From Paenibacillus oleatilyticus (GTDB lineage Bacteria > Bacillota > Bacilli > Paenibacillales > NBRC-103111): a DNA stretch of 64,000 nt. Under the pieces are notes generated by a model. The model had not been told where the DNA came from. It searched no databases and was given only the letters and a program-made list of their open reading frames with translations. Position numbers and translations under genes: made by a program. The DNA lies in contig NZ_JAHNZO010000022.1 in assembly GCF_018998565.1 (NCBI RefSeq), forward strand, positions 1 to 64,000, read 5' to 3'. Shown piece after piece: positions 37,827-46,949 of this stretch; the stretch's first letter is position 1; each line of letters starts with the position of its first letter.

Positions 37827-38516
37827 ATGAAATGGCTGATTGGGATCGCCAAGCTGGCGGTCAGTGCGGCGGTTACCTCGCTTTGCTGTGTGGCGCTGAC
37901 GTTTGCCGCTGCCAATACCTATGTGGACTTATTGCTCGACCAATATCATATTCCGCGTCCGGCCGGCCAAAAGATCGAATGGAGCGCCTTTATGAGTCGG
38001 TTCACGGCGCAGCTGGGGCTTGGCGCGGGGGGCGGGACTGCGAAGCCTAAAGACTTGGCGGCTTCCGTGCCTCCAGCCGGCGGCAATCCGTCTTCCTCTT
38101 CGGAAGCCGGCACGAAAGAACGCACGCAGACGGAAGGCAAAACGACGGCTCCTGGCAGCGGCAAGGCGAACGACGACCCTTATAGGGTGCCGGAGGATGC
38201 GGTCGCCGTCTGGAGCCGCCAATCCGGGAAAGCGAGCAGCAAGCAGGACAGTCTCGCGGAGCAGGACCGGAAGGTCGTGGTCTCGAGCGAGGAAGTGACG
38301 AAGAAGAAGGAGCAGTTGTCCGAAGCGGACAAGGCGAAAATCTTTTCCCTCATGGTCTCGCGCGTGCCGCAGGAAGACATGCAGACGATATCGAAGCTGA
38401 TGGAGGACGGCATTACGGCCGGCGAGCTGAAGGAAATCGAGCGGCTTCTCCAAAAATCGTTGAAGTCTGACGAGTATAAGCAATTGATGGATTTAATTCA
38501 AAAGGAAACGCCCTGA
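37827..38516 (+). CDS. Unknown single-pass membrane protein
   Basis: 229 aa from ATG 37827 (MKWLIGIAKLAVS); GGGAG is 8 nt upstream. One N-terminal membrane segment (about 4-28) may be a signal anchor. Next comes a low-complexity Ser/Gly/Lys/Thr linker (about 70-125) and a charged helical C-terminal domain (SEEVTKKKEQLSEADKAKIF, EIERLLQKSLKS). No family recognised; the layout suggests an extracytoplasmic helical domain on a flexible linker. Confidence 0.7.
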   Translation: MKWLIGIAKLAVSAAVTSLCCVALTFAAANTYVDLLLDQYHIPRPAGQKIEWSAFMSRFTAQLGLGAGGGTAKPKDLAASVPPAGGNPSSSSEAGTKERTQTEGKTTAPGSGKANDDPYRVPEDAVAVWSRQSGKASSKQDSLAEQDRKVVVSSEEVTKKKEQLSEADKAKIFSLMVSRVPQEDMQTISKLMEDGITAGELKEIERLLQKSLKSDEYKQLMDLIQKETP

Positions 38517-38540
38517 CGAGAGCAGGGCGTTTATTTTTTT
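38506..38540 (+). terminator. Terminator overlapping the stop codon
   Basis: AAACGCCCTG ... CAGGGCGTTT followed by ATTTTTTT. The left arm includes the last codons of the preceding gene. Confidence 0.85.
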
Positions 38541-38557
38541 CCTCGTTCGGAGTTACC

Positions 38558-38821
38558 CTATTCAATAGCCCCCCCGAAGCGGGTCACCGTGTCTTCGGCC
38601 TGTCGAATCCGTGATGATTCGACAACGACCTGCAGCAAGCAGCCGGGACTTTCGGCTATTGACAAATGGGATAGTCCGCCGCCCAGAAGGGATGTTGGCA
38701 TCGGCTGATGCGGTTCCACAACCGGCTCGATCTGGAGATCGACGACGCCCTGCTTGCGCAGCGCATCTATGGCTTGCTGCAGGTCATGTTCGCTTCGGAA
38801 AGCCGCCGTAAAATTTTCCAT
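38558..38821 (-). CDS. Small unknown protein
   Basis: 87 aa on the minus strand, convergent with the membrane-protein gene. It begins MENFTAAFRSEHDLQQAIDALRKQG and ends RQAEDTVTRFGGAIE. The ends resemble half-sites of a small alpha/beta (ferredoxin-like) domain of the kind in YflT/Hsp-type stress proteins, but this is only an impression. No cysteines other than one (PGCLL). The ribosome-binding site AGGAG is 14 nt from the ATG, longer than usual. Confidence 0.6.
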   Translation of the reverse strand: MENFTAAFRSEHDLQQAIDALRKQGVVDLQIEPVVEPHQPMPTSLLGGGLSHLSIAESPGCLLQVVVESSRIRQAEDTVTRFGGAIE

Positions 38822-39129
38822 CGATTGTCTTCACACTCCTGTCACTTTCTCCACCTTCATGTGGGATAAGATACGATTTTGTTGAAATCGGCAAAGTCAA
38901 TGTGGTAAATTTATAAAGTAGTTTTTTAACCCATTGGATTATTGTCCCTTTTTTTAGTGTTTTTATGTGCACATCGTAAGCGAACCTGAGAACGTACGCC
39001 CAGACAACATGAGACTATAGACTTAGAGAGAAGAAACGTGTCATCAGGAAAAGCATCGCATCCGTCGGTCTTAAGACCGGGGAAGCTGAGGTTCGAATGC
39101 GGCAAAAAACGGCTTAAAAGGAGAAGAAA
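38822..39129 (+). other. Intergenic leader region of the M23 peptidase gene
   Basis: 308 bp without a gene. It holds a 14-bp perfect palindrome CGGTCTTAAGACCG (39066-39079) about 50 nt before the peptidase start, followed by GGGGAAGC. A palindrome with AT centre could be a regulator site or an RNA hairpin. The c-di-AMP riboswitch often found before cell-wall hydrolases was looked for and not convincingly found. Confidence 0.4.
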
Positions 39130-40701
39130 ATGAAATTTTTCAAAGGAGCGGATCGACTCAAAGGCCTGTTGGACAAGCTTCGCACTCTAAGGTCTGAGGA
39201 TCGGTCAAATAATTTGGACGAAAGCGTAAAGCCAGCGGCGGTGTCGGAAGTACCGGGAGCGACAGCGCTTGAACGGATGAAAAACCGAATTATTTTACAT
39301 AAATGGATGGTCATCAAATCCGTATCTGCGCTGGGCTTGATGGCGGCGGTTGTGGTTAGCGGACATGAATTGGTCGAAGCCAATATGAACGATTATTATC
39401 AGGTATATGCGAACGGTGACCTGATCGGAATCGTATCCGATCCTTCCAAGGTCGAGGAATATAAGCAAAAGAAGCGGGAACAGCTGTCCAAGAACGAGGC
39501 CGATCTTCGGATGGTCGTAACGGAACCGAAGCTCGAATTAACGCCTGAAAGGGTTTTCAGCCACAATGGGAATGACCAAGCCGTGCTCGATAAGCTCGGG
39601 GGCTATTTCTCCTCGTACCCCGTAGGCGTGCAGCTTGTGGTGGACGGCAAACCGATGGGGATCGTAAAGGACGAAGCGACGGCGAAGACGGTGCTGGACC
39701 AAATCAAGAACAATGCGATCGCATCGATGCAAACGAAGAAGATGTCGGGGCGCGTAAGCATCTTGTCGGCGTCGCCCGCGGCGGGTACGCCCGTGCAAAC
39801 GGAGCTGCAAAAAGCGGACTTCGTGCAAAAGGTCGATTTTCAGGAAGTGAAGATTGAGCCGAAGCAGCTGGTGAATCCGGAGGACTTGCGCAAAAAGTTG
39901 GAGACCGGCGATGTTCAGCCGACGAAATATACGGTGGAGAAGGGCGATTGCGTCTCGTGTATCGCAAAGAAGCTGGATATTCCGAAGCAGGTCATTTATC
40001 AGAACAATCCCACGATCAGCGACGATATGATCAAGGTCGGCCAGCAGCTCGACCTGACGGTCTTGAAGCCGACACTTGCCGTGCGGACGGTCGAAAAAGT
40101 GGTGGAAAACCAAGAGATCGCCTACGAGACCGAAGTGAAGCAGGATGACAATATGCGTCTCGGCGAGTCCGAAGTATTGAGTCCCGGCAAGAACGGTCTC
40201 AAGAAAATGACCTATCAACTTACGAAAGTAAACGGTCTATTGGAGGCAGAGACGGTCTTAAGCGAAGAGATCGTTCAACAGCCGGTCAAAGCCGTCGTGA
40301 AGAAAGGCACCAAAGTGATCAAAGGCGAAGGAACGGGCAAATTCGCTTGGCCGGTACAGTCGGCATCGATTTCAAGCACATTCGGCACCCGTTGGGGCGC
40401 GTTCCATAAGGGAGTCGATTTGACCGGCAACCGCAACATTATGGCGTCGGATAACGGCAAAGTCGTGTTTGCCGGCGAGAAGAGCGGATACGGCAACTGC
40501 ATTATCATCGATCATATGAACGGCTACCGCACGCTGTACGGCCATTTGAACCAGATCAATACGAGCGTCGGCAAGATCGTCGAGAAGGGCGAGAAGATCG
40601 GTTATATGGGCAGCACCGGAGATTCGACGGGCGTGCATCTGCACTTCGAGGTGCAGAAGAACGAAACGCCGGAAAATCCGCTGAAGTATTTGAACCAATA
40701 A
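39130..40701 (+). CDS. M23 metallopeptidase with LysM and G5 domains
   Basis: 523 aa. A cytoplasmic start of about 60 residues, one membrane segment (about 62-82), then a repeat-like linker region. LysM follows near 270-315 (TKYTVEKGDCVSC, IYQNNPTI), then a G5 domain near 325-400, then the LytM/M23 endopeptidase domain with HKGVD and HLHFE metal motifs. It should cut peptide bridges in peptidoglycan outside the membrane. It directly precedes walRK, the cell-wall regulator that controls such enzymes in Bacillus. Confidence 0.92.
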   Translation: MKFFKGADRLKGLLDKLRTLRSEDRSNNLDESVKPAAVSEVPGATALERMKNRIILHKWMVIKSVSALGLMAAVVVSGHELVEANMNDYYQVYANGDLIGIVSDPSKVEEYKQKKREQLSKNEADLRMVVTEPKLELTPERVFSHNGNDQAVLDKLGGYFSSYPVGVQLVVDGKPMGIVKDEATAKTVLDQIKNNAIASMQTKKMSGRVSILSASPAAGTPVQTELQKADFVQKVDFQEVKIEPKQLVNPEDLRKKLETGDVQPTKYTVEKGDCVSCIAKKLDIPKQVIYQNNPTISDDMIKVGQQLDLTVLKPTLAVRTVEKVVENQEIAYETEVKQDDNMRLGESEVLSPGKNGLKKMTYQLTKVNGLLEAETVLSEEIVQQPVKAVVKKGTKVIKGEGTGKFAWPVQSASISSTFGTRWGAFHKGVDLTGNRNIMASDNGKVVFAGEKSGYGNCIIIDHMNGYRTLYGHLNQINTSVGKIVEKGEKIGYMGSTGDSTGVHLHFEVQKNETPENPLKYLNQ

Positions 40702-40716
40702 GAAGGCTAGAGAGAT

Positions 40717-40764
40717 AGAGGGGCATGGAAGTCGCAGGAAACCTGGGCTTCCGTGTCTCTTTTT
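40717..40764 (+). terminator. Terminator after the M23 gene
   Basis: GGCATGGAAGTC ... GGGCTTCCGTGTCT with G-T pairs, followed by CTTTTT. Confidence 0.65.
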
Positions 40765-40888
40765 GCTTCAGGATGTGGTAAAATAATAGAATAGCTTACC
40801 ATGGATAGGATATCGTTGACATTCGGCCGCGTGAAGCAAGGAGCGTAGTACGGATGCAACGCAGTCTCTGACAGGCGGTGAACGAAGC

Positions 40889-41626
40889 ATGGCCAAAATT
40901 CTCGTCGTCGACGATGAACAGCCGATTGCCGATATATTGAAATTCAACCTGGAAAAAGAAGGCCACGAGGTCATCTGCGCTTATGACGGTGCAGCAGCCG
41001 TGGATCTTGCTTATTCCGAAGAGCCGGACCTGATTCTGCTCGACCTGATGCTACCGGTCAAGGACGGTATGGACGTCTGCCGGGAGGTGCGGGTGAAGCT
41101 GAACACGCCGATCATCATGCTGACGGCCAAGGATAATGAAATCGACAAGGTGCTCGGGTTGGAGCTTGGAGCCGACGATTACGTGACGAAGCCGTTCGGC
41201 ACGCGCGAGCTGTTGGCCCGGGTGAAAGCGCATTTGCGCCGTCATACGAAGTCGGCAGTGCCGGCGGCAGCCCAAGCGCAGCCGAACGAAGAAGAAGCCC
41301 GGCAAGGGCTGCGTATCCAGAGCTTGTTTATCGATACGGACATGTATGTCGTGTATAAGGACGACGTTCCGCTCGATCTGACGCACCGGGAATTCGAGCT
41401 GGTGCAGTACATGGCCAAGAACAGCGGCAAAGTCATGACGCGGGAGCATCTGCTTCAAGCGGTATGGGGCTTCGAGTATTTCGGCGATGTGCGGACGGTC
41501 GACGTGACGATCCGCAGACTGCGCGAGAAGCTGGAGGACGATCCGAGCCGTCCGGAGTACATTATTACCCGGCGCGGGCTGGGGTACATGATGCGCAATT
41601 CGAAGGCAAGCGCCGGCGGCTACTAA
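40889..41626 (+). CDS. walR: Response regulator WalR (YycF)
   Basis: 245 aa, OmpR family. Receiver domain with LVVDDEQ (acidic pair) and phospho-acceptor Asp in LILLDLMLP near 53. The winged helix C-terminal domain ends near [21 protein letters not shown] and RRGLGYMM. It controls autolysins and cell-wall metabolism and is essential in most Firmicutes. ATG 40889 follows AGGCGGTG. Confidence 0.98.
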   Translation: MAKILVVDDEQPIADILKFNLEKEGHEVICAYDGAAAVDLAYSEEPDLILLDLMLPVKDGMDVCREVRVKLNTPIIMLTAKDNEIDKVLGLELGADDYVTKPFGTRELLARVKAHLRRHTKSAVPAAAQAQPNEEEARQGLRIQSLFIDTDMYVVYKDDVPLDLTHREFELVQYMAKNSGKVMTREHLLQAVWGFEYFGDVRTVDVTIRRLREKLEDDPSRPEYIITRRGLGYMMRNSKASAGGY

Positions 41627-41641
41627 GCAGAGGCCGAGCCG

Positions 41642-43486
41642 ATGAAACCGATCCGTTTCTTCCAGTCGATTCAAGCCAAGCTGATTATTATTTATTTGCT
41701 TCTGATTTTGGTTGCGCTCCAGCTCATCGGGGTTTATTTTATCAAAACGCTGGAAACGTCGCTCAAAAACGAGTTTATCGAGAACCGGAACTCGCAGGCG
41801 CAGCTGCTTGCGCAGTATGCGGAGACGTATCTGACGGAAAATCAGGAAAATAAAAACTCGGATACGACCAAGAAATCGTATGCCGATCTGAACGATTTTG
41901 TAAACAGCCTCTTCGCGACGAGCAAGGCGGAAATCCAGATTATCGATGCGAACGGTGTCGTGCTTACGACGACAAGGCCGATGAACCAATCGGTCGTGAA
42001 CAGCAAAAACACGCAGACCGAAGTGACGCGGGCGCTGCAAGGCATTAAGGATAACCAGCGTTTGTTCACCGACTTCGACGGCGTCCGCAAAATGATTATC
42101 GCCAAGCCGATCGGCTCGGGCGTCAAGGTGCTTGGCGCCGTATATATCATTGCCTCGATGGACGATGTCTACAAAACGCTGACCCAGATCAACAACTTCT
42201 TCATCTCCGGCACGTTAATCGCGCTCGCGCTTACGGCGGGGCTCGGCGTGATTTTGTCGTCTACGATTACAAATCCGATTAAGGCCATTACGAGACAGGC
42301 GACAGCCGTAGCCGAAGGCCGATACGAGTACGAGGAAAAAATCCGGGTGATGGGCGAGGACGAGATCGGTCAGCTCGGCAATACGTTCAATTTCATGATG
42401 GAGCGGCTGCGCGAGGCGTTATCGCTGAACGAAGAGGAGAAGGAAAAGCTCGCTTCGATCTTGTCCAACATGAACGACGGGCTGATTGCCACGGACGATC
42501 ACGGGCGGATTATCGTGATCAACCGGCGGGCGAAGCAGATCCTGCAGGTCAACGAGGATACGACGCTCGGCATGTCGCTTGGCGAGCTGCTCGGAATGCA
42601 GCAGGAGAAGATGCAGGTGCTGGAAGGCACGGAGGATCATTCGACGATGCTGCATCTGTATCATGAGGGCGAGGAAGATCCGCTGTTCGTCAAAGTGACG
42701 TATACGACGATTCACAGCAAGGGCAAAGGCTCCGCCGGGACGATTGCGGTGCTGCAGGATGTCACCGGTCAGGAGAAGCTCGATCAAGCGCGCCGGGAAT
42801 TCGTAGCGAACGTATCGCACGAGCTGCGGACGCCGCTTACGACGATTAAGAGCTATCTCGAAGCGCTGGAGGACGGAGCCTTGGAGGAGCCGCAGCTTGC
42901 AGGCAAGTTCGTCAATGTGGCGAGGAACGAAACGGAGCGGATGATCCGGCTCGTCACGGACCTGCTGCAGCTGTCCCGGCTCGATTCGAAACAGGCGATT
43001 ATCAGCAAGGAAACGACGGATGTGACCGAGATGCTGGAGGAAGTGGCGGACCGCTTCTCTTTTCAACTGGAGCAGCGCATGATCGCCATCGAAATCGACG
43101 TCGAGAAGCACGTGGGCGAAATTATGCTGGACCGCGACCGGATCGACCAAGTGCTCGACAACCTGGTCTCCAATGCGATCAAATATACGCCGGAGGGCGG
43201 ACATATCCGCATTCATGCGGGCCGGAGAGAACACGCCGTGCTGGAAATTTCCGTGCAGGATAACGGCATTGGGATACCGCGCAAAGATTTGAGCCGGATC
43301 TTCGAACGCTTCTACCGGGTAGATAAAGCCCGTTCCCGCAGCATGGGTGGGACCGGTCTCGGCTTATCGATTGCCCGGGAAATAGTGAAGGCGCACGGCG
43401 GCGCCATTCAATTGGAGTCGGAGCTCGGGCAAGGGACGAGGGTAACGTTCACGCTGCCGTATCAACAGGAGGAGGCGGCCGTATGA
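41642..43486 (+). CDS. walK: Sensor histidine kinase WalK (YycG)
   Basis: 614 aa. Membrane helices at about 12-32 and 183-203 flank an extracytoplasmic PAS-like loop. HAMP, a cytoplasmic PAS, HisKA (ANVSHELRTPLTT, His near 391) and HATPase_c (NAIKYTPEGG, DNGIGIPRKD, GGTGLGLSI) follow. It phosphorylates WalR in response to cell-wall state; WalH and WalI restrain it in Bacillus. It overlaps walH by four bases (ATGA). Confidence 0.98.
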   Translation: MKPIRFFQSIQAKLIIIYLLLILVALQLIGVYFIKTLETSLKNEFIENRNSQAQLLAQYAETYLTENQENKNSDTTKKSYADLNDFVNSLFATSKAEIQIIDANGVVLTTTRPMNQSVVNSKNTQTEVTRALQGIKDNQRLFTDFDGVRKMIIAKPIGSGVKVLGAVYIIASMDDVYKTLTQINNFFISGTLIALALTAGLGVILSSTITNPIKAITRQATAVAEGRYEYEEKIRVMGEDEIGQLGNTFNFMMERLREALSLNEEEKEKLASILSNMNDGLIATDDHGRIIVINRRAKQILQVNEDTTLGMSLGELLGMQQEKMQVLEGTEDHSTMLHLYHEGEEDPLFVKVTYTTIHSKGKGSAGTIAVLQDVTGQEKLDQARREFVANVSHELRTPLTTIKSYLEALEDGALEEPQLAGKFVNVARNETERMIRLVTDLLQLSRLDSKQAIISKETTDVTEMLEEVADRFSFQLEQRMIAIEIDVEKHVGEIMLDRDRIDQVLDNLVSNAIKYTPEGGHIRIHAGRREHAVLEISVQDNGIGIPRKDLSRIFERFYRVDKARSRSMGGTGLGLSIAREIVKAHGGAIQLESELGQGTRVTFTLPYQQEEAAV

Positions 43487-44766
43487 TCGAGAAACTGAAA
43501 ACCGCCGCGCTGACGCTGCTGGTGCTGCTCAGTCTGCTGCAAAGCTACCTGCTGGCTTACAGCTACCCGAAATACGACCCGGTCAAGCCCGAGGAATACG
43601 TGAAAACCGACATCCTAGGCACCCATGCGTCCTTGAAGGATATGCTGTTTCCGGATCAGCTGGTGCTGCATCTGGGCAATCAGCAGCATACGGTGCTCTA
43701 CCCAAATACCGTGAAGTACAATGAAGTGATGGAGATTTTGAAGCAGCGGTTTTTGGAAGGGTTCCGAAAGACGAACGTCGCTTCGCTCGGCTTTAACTGG
43801 GACGATGTGCGGAATAAGCAGCAGGGAGTCGAGATCCGGTTCCGCGACGGGCTGCCGATGAACGTTCTGCAGGAGATTATGCAGCTAAAGGGCGATCTTC
43901 AGGGCGAGAACGACTTGATTACGCGCATCTGGATTTTTGCCAAGGATACGAACGAGGTCCGAGCGATTCTGTTTACGGATACGGCGAATACGGTATACGA
44001 AGCGATCAAAGCCGACTTTACGGTAAAGGATATTGAGAAGTTCGTACAGGCGGACGAATCGTTCACCCCTTATAAGGCGATGAACGGAGATTATTATTTG
44101 CCGATGAAGCCGCTGGCGATCCCAAGCTTCAAGATGACGTATACGCAGTTTACGGCGGATCAATTGAAGCGTACGTTTTTTGTCGATCCGACGCTGACGC
44201 GCAATGTGACGGAGCGGGACGGCTCGGAGATTTATACGGACGGAAAGCGCGGGCTGAAGCTGAGAAACGAGCAGCACTGGATGACGTATACCGATCCGGT
44301 GGCCGCGACGGAGAACAACAAAGTCGATTTGCGCGAGAGCTTGTTGTCGGCGGTGCAGTTCATCAACCAGCATGGGGGATGGAACGGCAAGTACGGGGTA
44401 CAGAAGGTTCCGCAGCGGCTGCTGCCGGGCAGTCAGCAGTATGTGTTCCGGCAGTACTACGATTCGTACCCGGTCATCAATACGCGCAACGAGAATACGG
44501 GCTTTATGAAAATATCGCTGCAAAAAGGCATCGTAGCCAGCTACGAGCGTTCGCTGCTTACTCCCGATCTGCGAAGCTCTGTCCGCACCGAAGTGCAGTT
44601 GGCGGGAGGAGAGCCGCTGGAGCAGAAGCTGGCCGCGTTCGCTAAAAAGGCGCGGGTGTATTCGATCTTCCCAGCTTACCGCATGGTCGTGACGGAGCAG
44701 GCCATGCTTCTTGTTCCGGCCTGGGTGGCCGAGCTTCAAGACGGTTCGTACGAATTTTTGGACTAA
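43483..44766 (+). CDS. walH: WalK regulator WalH (YycH)
   Basis: 427 aa, one N-terminal membrane helix (about 8-26) and a large extracytoplasmic region. It starts MIEKLKTAALTLLVLLSLLQ and overlaps walK. YycH with YycI binds WalK in the membrane and tunes its activity. Sequence similarity is low in this family, so the call rests on position, length and topology together. Confidence 0.92.
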   Translation: MIEKLKTAALTLLVLLSLLQSYLLAYSYPKYDPVKPEEYVKTDILGTHASLKDMLFPDQLVLHLGNQQHTVLYPNTVKYNEVMEILKQRFLEGFRKTNVASLGFNWDDVRNKQQGVEIRFRDGLPMNVLQEIMQLKGDLQGENDLITRIWIFAKDTNEVRAILFTDTANTVYEAIKADFTVKDIEKFVQADESFTPYKAMNGDYYLPMKPLAIPSFKMTYTQFTADQLKRTFFVDPTLTRNVTERDGSEIYTDGKRGLKLRNEQHWMTYTDPVAATENNKVDLRESLLSAVQFINQHGGWNGKYGVQKVPQRLLPGSQQYVFRQYYDSYPVINTRNENTGFMKISLQKGIVASYERSLLTPDLRSSVRTEVQLAGGEPLEQKLAAFAKKARVYSIFPAYRMVVTEQAMLLVPAWVAELQDGSYEFLD

Positions 44767-44779
44767 GGAGGATGCCGGC

Positions 44780-45526
44780 ATGGAATGGGGACGGGCTAAA
44801 ACGATATTGATATTGTCCTTCCTGCTGCTGAACGTGGTGCTCGGCATCCAGCTGTGGTCCAGCCGTGCGGACCTTCTTGATCTGGAGGCGAACGCGATCG
44901 GAGCGGCGGAGGAGATTCAAAGGCTGTCGAAGAGTAAAAATATCCAGGTGCCGCCGGATATTCCGAAGGATGTGCCGAAGCTGCGGGAAATTGTCGTCCG
45001 GTTCGACGATAATTTCAATCCGGAGAAGGCGGTACCGTTGGCGGCGCCATTCAAATTCGACCCGTTGATCAGCAAGGGCTCGTTCCGGGACGTACTGGCG
45101 AGAACGGGAATTCCAAAGATCGAGTCGTACCAGTTCGATCCGATGACGAGTCTTGGCGGTACTTATGTGTTTCATCAGTTGTACGGCACGCTTCCGATGT
45201 TCGACGTGCAACTGAGGCTGTTCGAGAAAAACGGGCAAATCACCTCTTACCAGCAAGGTTATGTGGAGGTGCAGTCCGACGTGCAGCAGAAGGAGCAGAA
45301 GGTCATTACCGCCTACATCGCTTTGCGGAGTCTGATCGAGAACTATTTGCCGTCGGGAGCGGTCATTACGAGCGTCCGGCTCGGCTATCACGGACAGGTG
45401 TACAATTCGCAGACGTTGAATATGTGGCCGTCCTGGCGGGTGTCGCTGGGGAATGCGGACGGAGACGTGTATTACGTTCATGCTTTGAACGGTGCGGTGG
45501 AAGGGCCGCAGAAGAGCAAAAAGTAA
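44780..45526 (+). CDS. walI: WalK regulator WalI (YycI)
   Basis: 248 aa from ATG 44780 (MEWGRAKTILILSFLLLN), with AAGGAGG upstream; the longer upstream frame overlaps walH and is not favoured. One N-terminal membrane helix (about 8-26), then an extracytoplasmic YycI domain with GTYVFHQLYGTLPMFDVQL. Partner of WalH. Confidence 0.93.
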   Translation: MEWGRAKTILILSFLLLNVVLGIQLWSSRADLLDLEANAIGAAEEIQRLSKSKNIQVPPDIPKDVPKLREIVVRFDDNFNPEKAVPLAAPFKFDPLISKGSFRDVLARTGIPKIESYQFDPMTSLGGTYVFHQLYGTLPMFDVQLRLFEKNGQITSYQQGYVEVQSDVQQKEQKVITAYIALRSLIENYLPSGAVITSVRLGYHGQVYNSQTLNMWPSWRVSLGNADGDVYYVHALNGAVEGPQKSKK

Positions 45527-45546
45527 GCGGCTAAGGAGTTTTGAAC

Positions 45547-46350
45547 ATGGGGATACGGTTTTGTGTGCTGGGTAGCGGCTCGACGGGCAACGCCACGGTC
45601 GTTGCGACCGAAGAGGGCAAAGTGCTGATCGACGCCGGGCTCAGCGCGAAAAAGATAGATCAGCTGTTGAAGGAACGGGGCATGTCGGCCAGCGAGCTGG
45701 ATGCGATTGTGGTGACGCACGAGCATGCCGATCATATTAAAGGGCTGGGCGCGGTTGCGCGCAAATATGACTTGCCCGTCTATGCCAATGAGAAGACCTG
45801 GGCCGAGCTCGACCGGCAAATCGGCGAGATTGCGGAGGAGAACCGCTGCGTGATGAAGACGGGGGAAATGCTTGAATTTGGCTCGCTGCAGGTGGAATCG
45901 TACGGCATTTCGCACGATGCGGCGGAACCGGTCGGCTACTGCTTTTATCACGAGGAAGAAAAGCTGAGCGTCGCGACGGATCTCGGTTACATGAGCTCCA
46001 AGGTGAAGGAGAAAATTCAGGACAGCGACGTGCTCGTCCTGGAGTCCAATCACGATATCGAGATGCTGCGGATGGGCCGATATCCGTGGAACATCAAGCG
46101 GCGCATCTTGAGCGATGTCGGTCACTTGTCCAACGAAGCGGCCGGGATCGGCCTCGTCGACGTGATGACGGCGAAGACGAAGCGGGTGTATCTCGCGCAT
46201 CTTAGCCGGGACCACAACCTGATGGATTTAGCCAGGCTGACCGTGAATAGTATGGTAGAGGAGCGGCTCGCTCCGGACGATCATCGTGCCAAGCTGATGG
46301 ACACGTATCATGACAGGGCGACGGAGTGGGACGTGTTGAAGGACGATTAG
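45547..46350 (+). CDS. walJ: WalJ (YycJ), metallo-beta-lactamase fold exonuclease
   Basis: 267 aa from ATG 45547 (MGIRFCVLGSGSTGN); AAGGAG is 8 nt upstream. Motif THEHADHIKGL is the zinc site, with further His and Asp at HDAAEPVGY and ATDLGYM. YycJ is a 5'-3' DNA exonuclease fold linked to cell-wall and division control. It follows walI by 20 nt. Confidence 0.93.
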   Translation: MGIRFCVLGSGSTGNATVVATEEGKVLIDAGLSAKKIDQLLKERGMSASELDAIVVTHEHADHIKGLGAVARKYDLPVYANEKTWAELDRQIGEIAEENRCVMKTGEMLEFGSLQVESYGISHDAAEPVGYCFYHEEEKLSVATDLGYMSSKVKEKIQDSDVLVLESNHDIEMLRMGRYPWNIKRRILSDVGHLSNEAAGIGLVDVMTAKTKRVYLAHLSRDHNLMDLARLTVNSMVEERLAPDDHRAKLMDTYHDRATEWDVLKDD

Positions 46351-46542
46351 CCGTTCCCGGGACGAGGCAACGGGGATAGAATGCTTTTGGAGCCTCGATT
46401 AAGGATCGGGTCGGATTAAGCGCTGTACATATGTGGTTCGATCAGGATGGCGCATGGTGAATCGCAAGGGCGGCTCAAGCGAAGCTTGCCGATGTCGTGT
46501 TGGGGAAGCTCTGTGTTGTTCGGCGATTTGCGGCGTATGGCC

Positions 46543-46773
46543 TTAATGACGGTGACGATTGCCAATGCCAGTCGGGAGTGTGGACTGGTCGGACGCCTCG
46601 AGCGTGTGGACTTTGGAGGCTAATTCTTGAGCGGTGAGTAACCCTTTTTCCAGCAGCAGCTCGAGAATGGCTCCCAGTAAAAGGGAGTTCCGGTAATGGT
46701 CTTCCTTGAGGTCCGCAAGCTTGGCGATCCAAGCGACTTCATCCAGATGGGACGATATGCGGCGGTTCGACAT
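46543..46773 (-). CDS. Small unknown protein
   Basis: 76 aa if started at ATG 46773 (MSNRRISSHLDEVAWIAKL), since GGAAGG lies 9 nt upstream; ATGs at 46782 and 46779 lie in that sequence. Helical: KEDHYRNSLLLGAILELLLEKG and LTAQELASKVHTLE. No family recognised. It ends His-rich (GNRHRH). Unlike the wal genes around it, it is on the minus strand, just before htrA. Confidence 0.6.
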   Translation of the reverse strand: MSNRRISSHLDEVAWIAKLADLKEDHYRNSLLLGAILELLLEKGLLTAQELASKVHTLEASDQSTLPTGIGNRHRH

Positions 46774-46949
46774 CTCCATCATCCTTCCTTGATCAGGTGC
46801 AGGCTATGTTCTTATTCTAGTCTAGCTTTAGGGAAATCATTCCTCTTTTTTAGTTTTTGAGATTGCCAGATTTTAAGGTACAATGGATATAGCAGATTTT
46901 TCGGCCTCGGATGGGGTGCAGAGCGGGGATGGAACAGGGGGCGGCAGCG

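Noticed and set aside
38980-39129. c-di-AMP (ydaO-type) riboswitch before the M23 gene
   Set aside because: The gene type fits, but the conserved core blocks of that riboswitch could not be found in the leader.
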